Assembly: GCA_003156235.1 (NCBI GenBank)
Contig: PMGP01000084.1
Span: forward strand, 1 to 5,060
From: Acidobacteriaceae bacterium
GTDB taxonomy: Bacteria > Acidobacteriota > Terriglobia > Terriglobales > Acidobacteriaceae
DNA length: 5,060 nucleotides
Reading direction: 5' to 3'
A program made the position numbers and the translations under genes. Positions 1-4,983 of this stretch are shown one piece after another. Position 1 is the stretch's first letter. The number at the start of each line of letters is the position of its first letter. The notes beneath the pieces were generated by a model. It saw nothing but the letters and a program-made list of their open reading frames with translations, was not told where the DNA came from and ran no database searches.

Positions 1-162
1 CGCATGGAAGAGATGAACCGGCAGATGCAGAGCTTTGTGGAGTACGTGCGCACGGAGATGCTCTCGCGTTTCCAGCAGGCCGCGCCGGGCGCTGGAGCTA
101 TGGTGCCGCTGCGCAAGACGGCTGCCGTGACCAAGTCCAGCAGCGCGGGACGCAAGAGCTAA
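1..162 (+). CDS. C-terminal end of an unrecognised protein (5' truncated)
   Basis: Frame 1 is open from the first base to the TAA at 160-162 and gives 53 residues of a protein that begins outside the window. The first 25 or so residues (RMEEMNRQMQSFVEYV, then RTEMLSRFQQ) are charged, rich in Met and Gln, and look like an amphipathic helix or coiled coil. After an Ala/Gly/Pro linker (AAPGAGA) the protein ends in a basic, Ser-rich tail (VTKSSSAGRKS). Such an end is compatible with a phasin-like, structural or nucleic-acid-binding protein, but nothing here fixes a family, so I give no function. The reading is supported by GC-rich codon use like that of the two large genes downstream and by the immediate change to repeat-type intergenic sequence after the stop. 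There is no cysteine, membrane segment or catalytic motif in the visible part. Confidence 0.7.
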   Translation, partial: RMEEMNRQMQSFVEYVRTEMLSRFQQAAPGAGAMVPLRKTAAVTKSSSAGRKS

Positions 163-194
163 GGAAGCTCTGAAATTTGTTCCGCATTCCCTCA

Positions 195-249
195 GGGGCT
201 AAAGCCCCCGGTTTTATTGGACATTTTGCGGCACGACTGAAGTCGTGCC
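195..249. repeat. Pair of palindromic intergenic hairpins
   Basis: Two perfect inverted repeats lie downstream of the first gene. The first is GGGGC (195-199), loop TAAA, GCCCC (204-208). The second is GGCACGAC (230-237), loop TGAA, GTCGTGCC (242-249). Neither is followed by a T-run, so they are not classical terminators, although they could cap the 3' end of the upstream mRNA. I recall this paired arrangement as a dispersed intergenic repeat in Acidobacteriota genomes. That is memory, not a search result. Confidence 0.6.
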
Positions 250-326
250 CTGATACAAAGCAGGTTTATGAAACAAGCTCTACAACCTAACTGCGATTGC
301 CCTGTCTAAACCCCTTCCCGTCTGAT

Positions 327-357
327 TTGACTGCTATGCATCGGTAGAGTGTATGGT
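327..357 (+). promoter_or_regulatory. Candidate sigma70-type promoter for the transporter operon
   Basis: TTGACT (327-332) matches the -35 consensus TTGACA at five of six bases. The best -10 choices are weak: TGTATG (350-355) at a 17-nt spacing or TATGGT (352-357) at 19 nt. The local sequence is the least GC-rich part of the 163-473 intergenic region. The start of transcription would fall near 360, leaving a leader of roughly 110 nt before the transporter start. The position is plausible, but the -10 match is poor. Confidence 0.35.
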
Positions 358-427
358 GTATTTCGGGTCGAAATGAGCCCGGAGACCGGATTGAAAAGGG
401 CACTTGCCAGGAGGCCGGAAGAACCGG

Positions 428-455
428 GCCGGGCGGCGCCTGCAAACTGCCCGGC
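428..455 (+). promoter_or_regulatory. GC-rich leader hairpin just upstream of the transporter ribosome binding site
   Basis: GCCGGGC (428-434) pairs perfectly with GCCCGGC (449-455) around a 14-nt loop that itself contains the palindrome GGCGCC. The hairpin ends two bases before the presumed Shine-Dalgarno AGGGGA (458-463), which is 10 nt from the ATG at 474. A stable stem in this position could limit ribosome access or stall a polymerase, but in GC-rich sequence a 7-bp stem can also arise by chance. No ligand-binding riboswitch fold was recognised. Confidence 0.35.
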
Positions 456-473
456 ACAGGGGATGATGTACCG

Positions 474-2468
474 ATGACCGAGAAGGAAACCAACTCACTG
501 CCAAAAAATGCCTACCTGCCGCTGAAAGCCGGCGAATCTTACCAGCCCATCATTCCCGCGCAGGCCAAAGAGGCGGAAATCACGTTTCGCTCGGTCGTCT
601 GGGGCGTATTGCTTTGCGTGATCTTCTCCGTCGCTTCGGCCTACTCCGGGCTGAAGGTGGGGCAGGGGATGGAGGCCGCGATTCCTATCTCGATTCTGGC
701 CATCGGGTTGGCGCGCGTGTACAAGCGGCGAACCTCGCTGCTGGAAAATATGATCATCACCGGCATTGGAGCGGCATCCGGCAGCGTGGTGGCGGGCGCC
801 ATCTTCACCATTCCCGCGCTGTACACGCTGCACCTGGATCCGCACCCGGTGCAGACCATTTTCATCTGCCTCGCCGGGGGCTGCCTGGGCGTGCTGTTTC
901 TGATTCCGCTGCGGCGCTACTTTGCGCGTGAGATGCACGGCCAGTTGCCCTTCCCCGAGGCGACGGCGATCACCGAGGTGCTGGTGACCGGCGAGAAGGG
1001 CGGCTCGCAGGCCAAGCTGCTCTTGCAGGCCACCGCGATCGCCGCGGTTTACGACTTTTTTGTCTCCACATTCCACGTCTGGCAGGAGCATCTCGACTTT
1101 CAGTTCGTGCCGGCGATCCGTTCCCTGGCCGAGCGCGGCCGCATGGTTTTCAAATTCGACGCCATCAGCTTCATCATGGGCCTGGGCTACGTTATGGGCC
1201 TGCGCAGCTCCCTGATTTTTTGCGCCGGAAGCGTGCTGACCAGCTTCGTGCTGGTTCCGGTGATCTGGTACTTCGGCAGCCACATCGACGCCGCCGTCTA
1301 TCCGGGAACCATTCCCATTGCGCAGATGAGTGCGGCGCAGATTGTGCGCAATTATGTGAGATTTATCGGCGTGGGCGCCATCGCCACGGCATGCATTATC
1401 GGCATTCTCAAATCGCTGCGCGTGGTGGCCGGATCGTTCGGCATCGCGCTGCGCACCTTCCGCCACGGCGAGGCCGCCGCACCGGAGCGCACCGATCGCG
1501 ATATTTCCATCATCTCGATTCTTCTCGGCGTGGTGATAAGCTCGCTGGCGGTGGCGATTTTCTTTGGACGCTTGCAGGTCTCCTGGACGGTGCTTGCGCT
1601 TGGGCTGGCGTTGACGCTGCTGTTTTCGTTCTTCTTCACCTCGGTGGCGGCTAACGCAATTGCCACCACGGCCAACAATCCGGCCTCGGGCATGACCATG
1701 CTGACCATCATCATCTCCGCGGTGGTACTGCTGAGCTTTGGCCTTTCCGGAACCACGGGAATGTTCTTTGTGATGGCCATTGCCGGAATGGTATGCACGG
1801 CGCTGTGCGTCTCGGGGCAGTTTATTACCGACTTGAAGGCCGGCTACTGGCTGGGCTCGACGCCGGCGGCGCAGGAGAAAGTGAAGTTCATCGGCGTGAT
1901 CGCCGCGGCCATTACCGCCGGGTTGACCATCATTCTGCTGGCTCACGTTTATCAATTCGGCGAGGCCGCGCCGGGAGATACACGGCAGATTCTGGCTGCA
2001 CCACAGGCCTCCATCATGAAGGCCCTGGTGGTGGGATTCATGAACAACCAGCCGGTAGCCTATATGCTGTTTGGCATCGGCGCGATTATTACGCTGATTT
2101 TGGAGATGTTGGGCAAGTCCTCGATGGTCTTTGCGCTGGGAATCTACCTGCCACTGGAGTTGACCGCGCCGGTGCTGGCGGGTGGATTCCTGTCGCACCT
2201 GATTAACAAGAAGTCGGAAAAGATTGGCGGCGAACAGGGGAACGGGATTCGCGAGCGCGGGGTGATTCTGGCCTCGGGGCTGATGGCGGGCGGCGCGCTG
2301 GGAGGCGTGCTGGGCGCTGCGCTGCATCTGTTTCCATGGTATCGCGAGGATCTGATCCAGACCCCGTTCTACTTGAACGACCCCGTCTCGCAATCGGTTT
2401 CCGCGCTGCTGTTCGTTGGGCTTTGTTTGTATGTGTGGATTTATTCCGTGAAGAAGGAAAAGGTGTAA
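474..2468 (+). CDS. OPT family oligopeptide transporter
   Basis: This is a 664-residue polytopic inner-membrane protein of the OPT (oligopeptide transporter) family, which are secondary transporters driven by ion gradients. Characterised members carry short peptides or metal chelates, and the substrate of most bacterial members is unknown. After a soluble N-terminus (1-38) hydrophobic segments follow to residue 658, consistent with the roughly 16 helices usual for OPT. Recognisable family motifs are SGLKVGQGMEAAIPISI (58-74), PFPEATAITEVLVTGEKGG (159-177), NNPASGMT (401-408, the NPxxG element), SGQFITDLKAGYWLGSTP (447-464) and ERGVILASGLMAGGALGG (594-611). The length is typical and no part is missing. 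The ATG at 474 is chosen because AGGGGA (458-463) lies 10 nt upstream and the ATGs at 463 and 466 run into a stop at once. Transcription probably starts near 360. The stop lies 3 nt before the peptidase start, so the two are co-transcribed, which favours peptide or amino-acid-conjugate uptake. Family confidence is high; substrate is inferred. Confidence 0.93.
   Translation: MTEKETNSLPKNAYLPLKAGESYQPIIPAQAKEAEITFRSVVWGVLLCVIFSVASAYSGLKVGQGMEAAIPISILAIGLARVYKRRTSLLENMIITGIGAASGSVVAGAIFTIPALYTLHLDPHPVQTIFICLAGGCLGVLFLIPLRRYFAREMHGQLPFPEATAITEVLVTGEKGGSQAKLLLQATAIAAVYDFFVSTFHVWQEHLDFQFVPAIRSLAERGRMVFKFDAISFIMGLGYVMGLRSSLIFCAGSVLTSFVLVPVIWYFGSHIDAAVYPGTIPIAQMSAAQIVRNYVRFIGVGAIATACIIGILKSLRVVAGSFGIALRTFRHGEAAAPERTDRDISIISILLGVVISSLAVAIFFGRLQVSWTVLALGLALTLLFSFFFTSVAANAIATTANNPASGMTMLTIIISAVVLLSFGLSGTTGMFFVMAIAGMVCTALCVSGQFITDLKAGYWLGSTPAAQEKVKFIGVIAAAITAGLTIILLAHVYQFGEAAPGDTRQILAAPQASIMKALVVGFMNNQPVAYMLFGIGAIITLILEMLGKSSMVFALGIYLPLELTAPVLAGGFLSHLINKKSEKIGGEQGNGIRERGVILASGLMAGGALGGVLGAALHLFPWYREDLIQTPFYLNDPVSQSVSALLFVGLCLYVWIYSVKKEKV
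2454..2463 (+). promoter_or_regulatory. Ribosome binding site of the peptidase, inside the transporter gene end
   Basis: AAGGAAAAGG (2454-2463) lies within the last codons of the transporter and ends 8 nt before the ATG at 2472. Together with the TAA-GCG-ATG junction this indicates reinitiation or coupled translation and fixes the downstream start. Confidence 0.65.
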
Positions 2469-2471
2469 GCG

Positions 2472-3791
2472 ATGAATCAAGCGGACAAGTATATTGCTGA
2501 TGCGGTTTTAGGCATTGACACGCTTTGGGGCGGGGACGTGATGTGTCCCTCGGGGACGGGGCGCTTCATCGCCGATTCGTGGTTTTCCGATTTTCCGCTG
2601 CCCGAGGCGTATACGCATCCGGCGGCGGCGAAGCTGCGCGCGGCTGGCGGCGTGTCCGTCAAGAATCGCGAGGCAGTGGAGGAGTATATGCGCGCGATGG
2701 ATGTGCCGCAGGCTATTGCCGGAGTGCGCGAAGAAGCGGGCAAGATGGAGGCACTGCGCAAGGCCTACCTGATCAGCATGGCGGATTCGCTGGATGTGAT
2801 GTGGGAGTTGGCCATGGAGGTGGCCGGCAAAGGCGATGCGGTGCCGTATGCGCGCTGCGTGTATGCGGCGACGGCCGGGCAGCCGGAAGCCTCGCAGCCG
2901 GAGAAGAAGCGCGAGCGCGTGGCGGAATTGCTGGGGCGCGCGGGGTACAAGGGCGAATTGCTGGAGGCCGTGGATGCATGGCGGCGGGAGCGCGTGGCTC
3001 CCATGGCGTCGGTGCGCGCCCTGAGCGCGGCGGTGATTGCCCATTACGACAACCTGAGCGCAAAACATTTACTGCCGCATCTTCCGGCGGAATTGGCGCG
3101 GGTGCCGCGGGCCAACATTGATTTTCAGCCCATCAAGGACGCGTGGTTCTCCGGGTCGATGAACTATATTGGGCGTGCGCGCAACAAGGACGACTCGCCT
3201 CAGTACGAGGCCAGCTATGAGATCAATGCCTCGCTGCAGATCTCGTATCCGGAGTTTGAACAGCTCATCAGCCACGAGGTGGTGCCGGGTCACGTGACCA
3301 CATTCGCCTACCTGCAGGACTTGTACGTGCGCGGAAAGGCGGGCTTCGAGGCGACGATTCTCACCATGAACACGCGCGCGGCGACGCTGTTTGAGGGCAT
3401 CGCCAACAACGCGATTCTGATTGCGCATGGGGTGACGGAGATCGAGCAATTGCCCGACGAAGAGACGCAGATCGGCGTGCTGCTGGCGCTGTTACAGGAT
3501 GATGCCAAGAACCAGTCGTCGTATCTGACCTGGGGCGAGGGCAAGCCGCAGGCGGAGGTGGCCGCGACGCTGCGGCGCGACTTCCTGGTCACGGAGGAGC
3601 GCGCCGATAAGCTGTCTGGCGCCTGGGGACGCCATCCGCTGCTGGGCCGGATGTATCTGCCCGCGTATCGCTGCGGCACGGAAAAGGTGGCCCAGTTGAG
3701 GCGAGCCTATCCCGCAGGCAAGGTGCTGCCGGTACTTTACGGTTGCCGCGGATTAGTCGACATCCAGACCATCGACCAGGTTTTGGGTTAA
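2472..3791 (+). CDS. Putative zinc metallopeptidase with HExxPGH motif (DUF885-like)
   Basis: This 439-residue soluble protein has no signal peptide or membrane segment, so it should act in the cytoplasm. The key motif is HEVVPGH (268-274): His268 and His274 as zinc ligands and Glu269 as general base, in the HExxPGH form typical of DUF885-type gluzincins. Glu308, in TLFEGIANN (306-313), lies 34 residues further on and is a good candidate for the third ligand, matching the EGWA-type segment of that family. The N-terminal two thirds is mostly helical, with charged stretches such as EKKRERVAELLGRA (144-157). It is shorter than secreted DUF885 proteins, which usually exceed 550 residues, so it may be a compact relative or a separate subfamily. 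It starts 3 nt after the OPT transporter stop, with its ribosome binding site inside that gene. The natural inference is hydrolysis of the imported peptide or conjugate. Zinc-hydrolase fold: fairly sure. Peptidase activity and substrate: inferred. Confidence 0.78.
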   Translation: MNQADKYIADAVLGIDTLWGGDVMCPSGTGRFIADSWFSDFPLPEAYTHPAAAKLRAAGGVSVKNREAVEEYMRAMDVPQAIAGVREEAGKMEALRKAYLISMADSLDVMWELAMEVAGKGDAVPYARCVYAATAGQPEASQPEKKRERVAELLGRAGYKGELLEAVDAWRRERVAPMASVRALSAAVIAHYDNLSAKHLLPHLPAELARVPRANIDFQPIKDAWFSGSMNYIGRARNKDDSPQYEASYEINASLQISYPEFEQLISHEVVPGHVTTFAYLQDLYVRGKAGFEATILTMNTRAATLFEGIANNAILIAHGVTEIEQLPDEETQIGVLLALLQDDAKNQSSYLTWGEGKPQAEVAATLRRDFLVTEERADKLSGAWGRHPLLGRMYLPAYRCGTEKVAQLRRAYPAGKVLPVLYGCRGLVDIQTIDQVLG

Positions 3792-3817
3792 CGCATTTTT
3801 CAGATGTGTAGGGTGCG

Positions 3818-3839
3818 GCGTGGACCAGGAGGTCCACGC
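3818..3839. repeat. Perfect 9-bp hairpin with AGGA loop (copy A)
   Basis: GCGTGGACC (3818-3826), loop AGGA (3827-3830), GGTCCACGC (3831-3839). A second short inverted pair, TGTAG (3807-3811) and CTACA (3839-3843), flanks it, which is typical of a mobile or dispersed palindromic repeat. It sits 26 nt after the peptidase stop and has no T-run, so it is more likely a repeat or mRNA 3'-end structure than a standard terminator. Its loop and right flank recur in the hairpin at 3888-3903. Confidence 0.65.
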
Positions 3840-3855
3840 TACAGCCGGTCAACCA

Positions 3856-3884
3856 CCCCAACGAGCATAGACCGCTCGTTGGGG
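3856..3884. repeat. Perfect 11-bp hairpin
   Basis: CCCCAACGAGC (3856-3866) is the exact reverse complement of GCTCGTTGGGG (3874-3884), separated by ATAGACC. This is the middle one of three hairpins packed into about 90 nt after the operon. No U-tract follows. It could stop transcription weakly or protect the operon mRNA, or be part of one composite intergenic repeat. Confidence 0.65.
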
Positions 3885-3887
3885 ACC

Positions 3888-3903
3888 CCGGCCAGGAGGC
3901 CGG
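3888..3903. repeat. Perfect 6-bp hairpin with AGGA loop (copy B)
   Basis: CCGGCC (3888-3893), loop AGGA (3894-3897), GGCCGG (3898-3903), followed by CGCTACA (3904-3910). It shares CCAGGAGG and the downstream CGCTACA with copy A at 3818-3839 but has different stem bases that still pair. The 13-mer GCCAGGAGGCCGG (3891-3903) also occurs at 406-418, upstream of the transporter, where the stem is reduced to 3 bp. Confidence 0.6.
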
Positions 3904-3910
3904 CGCTACA

Positions 3911-4240
3911 GAATCGCGACCCATCGGCACTGTACACGCAATCGGAAATCGACTCTACACCAATAGGCAAAATGCTCAAACGCATACGGTGAGATCTTCG
4001 CCAAGGTGGATTTTTGGATCAGAACAAGATATTTCAGTTCAAGAGCCGGTTCTGGAGGGTTGCAACTTCCCCGTATAGGGGATGTCAACATTGCCAGATG
4101 GGTTCTAGTCCGTGATGCATTTTCCAGGCGGAAGACGGGTTGAAAGAGGGGGTAGTAGTGAGTGCTTGCTAACAGTTACTAGCGAGAGGTTGGAACCGAT
4201 CATCAGGGTAAACTTAAGATTTACACAGAATTCAAAAAAT
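3911..4240. other. Intergenic stretch without a convincing gene
   Basis: I see no supported gene on either strand here. Short open frames (3906-4091 on minus, 4112-4300 on plus) lack a good ribosome binding site, family resemblance and the GC-rich codon pattern of the neighbours. GC content drops along the stretch towards the small-peptide promoter. Minor structures are a TCCCC-GTATA-GGGGA stem (4068-4082) and the dyad listed separately at 4165-4186. This is most likely the upstream regulatory region of the small gene at 4321. Confidence 0.5.
4165..4186. promoter_or_regulatory. Imperfect dyad upstream of the small-peptide promoter
   Basis: CTTGCTA (4165-4171) and TAGCGAG (4180-4186) form a 7-bp inverted repeat with one T-G mismatch (a wobble in RNA) around ACAGTTAC. 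It lies about 60 bp upstream of the -35 box at 4245, a position suited to an activator site. No specific regulator is recognised, and dyads of this size also occur by chance. Confidence 0.25.
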
Positions 4241-4244
4241 ACTA

Positions 4245-4272
4245 TTGCATTTTTGGCGAATGCTGTTATATG
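4245..4272 (+). promoter_or_regulatory. Likely sigma70-type promoter of the small peptide gene
   Basis: TTGCAT (4245-4250) and TATATG (4267-4272) are separated by 16 nt, each matching the -35 and -10 consensus at four of six bases. They sit in an A/T-rich stretch (about 4210-4280) that stands out from the GC-rich surroundings. Transcription would start near 4279, giving a leader of about 40 nt with a strong ribosome binding site. A sigma54 promoter was considered because of TTGGC, but no GC follows at the required distance. Confidence 0.5.
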
Positions 4273-4308
4273 CTTTTTACTAACCGGGGAGGATAGTTGA
4301 AACCCCAG

Positions 4309-4314
4309 AGGAGG
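4309..4314 (+). promoter_or_regulatory. Strong ribosome binding site AGGAGG
   Basis: AGGAGG is a full match to the anti-Shine-Dalgarno core and stands 6 nt before the ATG at 4321. It is the best ribosome binding site in the window and the main reason to accept the very short downstream frame as a real, well-translated gene. Confidence 0.8.
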
Positions 4315-4320
4315 TTGTAA

Positions 4321-4464
4321 ATGGATAACGTAATCGTGAGCAACATGGAAACCAGGAAAGAATGGGCTGCTCCTGAACTGAAGAAGGTCGACATTGAGCA
4401 GATCACCGCGGCTAGCACGTCGGGTTCAACGTTCGATGGTGATAAGGGCGTGGAAGTAAGCTAG
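4321..4464 (+). CDS. Putative RiPP precursor peptide with lasso-type leader
   Basis: A complete 47-residue peptide. Residues 13-29 read KEWAAPELKKVDIEQIT, which fits the leader pattern W/Y-x-x-P-x-L-x(3)-D/G-x(n)-T that RRE (PqqD-like) proteins bind in lasso peptide precursors; paeninodin-type leaders also begin KEWQxPxLxxLD. If Thr29 is the conserved -2 residue, the core starts at Ala31 and reads ASTSGSTFDGDKGVEVS. Asp39 is then core position 9, so an Ala1-Asp9 macrolactam ring could form, as in paeninodin. The tail is short (8 residues) and lacks the bulky plug residues expected of a threaded lasso, which weakens the call; it could be another leader-dependent RiPP or a decayed precursor. 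No cyclase, leader peptidase, RRE protein or exporter is in the window. The gene has its own promoter (4245-4272) and AGGAGG site, and a terminator at 4805-4844. Small gene: fairly sure. RiPP precursor: likely. Lasso chemistry: tentative. Confidence 0.7.
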   Translation: MDNVIVSNMETRKEWAAPELKKVDIEQITAASTSGSTFDGDKGVEVS

Positions 4465-4780
4465 CCATACTGTTGCAATGTGGGCTTGCAGCGATTCTTG
4501 GCGGAGCGGTAGTTGCAGGGACTGTTGACGCTTGGGGTTGGACTGTGTCTAATCGAGCCATCAAGTCATTGAGCTCAATCTGAAATATGCAGTCTGCGTT
4601 ACGGGGAAAGAACTGGCTTGATCGACACCGGTACTGGCAACTTAACTTCTACTAACTATTGTCGGAGCGGACTTCGGCGGCGAGGATGCTCCTGCGGTAC
4701 CGGAGCCGACCAGCTTCTTGCTCCTTGGGACCGGATTGGCTGGGCTGGCTGGCATGATCAAGCACAAAATGATGGCATGA
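4446..4780 (+). pseudogene. Broken short gene with PEP-CTERM sorting tail
   Basis: The end is unmistakable: from 4697 the frame reads VPEPTSFLLLGTGLAGLAG, then MIKHKMMA and TGA (4778-4780). This is the VPEP motif, hydrophobic helix and short basic end that exosortase recognises in exported proteins. In this frame the sequence is open only from 4646 (stop TAA at 4643-4645) and has no start codon until near the end, so it cannot be expressed as it stands. Upstream, a second frame (open 4446-4583, stop TGA) encodes a signal-peptide-like stretch, LLQCGLAAILGGAVVAG followed by TVDAWGW. The third frame is open across the middle (4573 onwards) with a GTGNLTSTNY segment typical of a secreted protein body. 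The simplest reading is a roughly 110-codon PEP-CTERM protein gene broken by at least two frameshifts. The PEP-CTERM tail is firm; joining the pieces into one gene is inference. No exosortase is in the window. Confidence 0.6.
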
Positions 4781-4804
4781 TGGCTTCATTGTAGATCTGA
4801 TCTG

Positions 4805-4844
4805 AAAACGGGGCAGGCTTGATTCAAGCCTGCCCCGTTTTTTT
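4805..4844 (+). terminator. Strong intrinsic terminator
   Basis: AAAACGGGGCAGGCTT (4805-4820) pairs perfectly over 16 bp with 4826-4841 around a GATTC loop, and seven T residues end the element (4838-4844). The GC-rich centre plus T-run is a textbook rho-independent terminator for the small-peptide unit. Because the left arm starts with AAAA, it could also work for transcription from the other side. Confidence 0.92.
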
Positions 4845-4858
4845 ATGCAAATAAAGCA

Positions 4859-4874
4859 CGATACGAGTGTATCG
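4859..4874. repeat. Small 6-bp hairpin
   Basis: CGATAC (4859-4864), loop GAGT, GTATCG (4869-4874) is a perfect but short inverted repeat just after the terminator. No T-run follows and no function is apparent. Confidence 0.35.
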
Positions 4875-4983
4875 AGTCGGAAATTCATTGAAGAACAGCC
4901 GCAGATCCCCATTCGACTACGCTCAGGGCAGGCTTTCGACTCACCACCCCCAAGCTGAAGAGTACACTGGGGGCCCCGTTCGC

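Noticed and set aside
463..477. Tiny upstream frame ATG-ATG-TAC-CGA-TGA overlapping the transporter start
   Set aside because: Only four codons, and its own ribosome binding site would have to be further upstream. AGGGGA is spaced for the ATG at 474. Possible translational coupling cannot be judged.
495..2480. Antisense open frame of 661 codons covering the whole transporter gene
   Set aside because: It is a codon-position shadow of a GC-rich gene. The translation is rich in His, Arg, Gln and Gly with no family resemblance, while the + strand gives clear OPT motifs.
2508..3068. Antisense and alternative-frame open stretches within the peptidase gene
   Set aside because: Arg/Ala/Pro/His-rich shadow translations without ribosome binding sites; the + strand frame has the HEVVPGH motif and a coupled start.
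3906..4091. 61-codon minus-strand frame downstream of the operon
   Set aside because: No family resemblance and no good start context. It begins in repeat-like sequence.
4254..4273. Possible sigma54 promoter around TTGGCGAATGC
   Set aside because: A GG-to-GC distance of 10 nt is required. The bases at that distance are TA, so the element does not fit.
4112..4300. 62-codon + strand frame running through the small-peptide promoter
   Set aside because: No ribosome binding site, no recognisable domain, and it overlaps the best promoter and A/T-rich region in this part of the window.
4652..4912. 86-codon minus-strand frame across the PEP-CTERM tail and terminator
   Set aside because: It would have to read through the 16-bp terminator hairpin, and the opposite strand carries the clear VPEP sorting tail.
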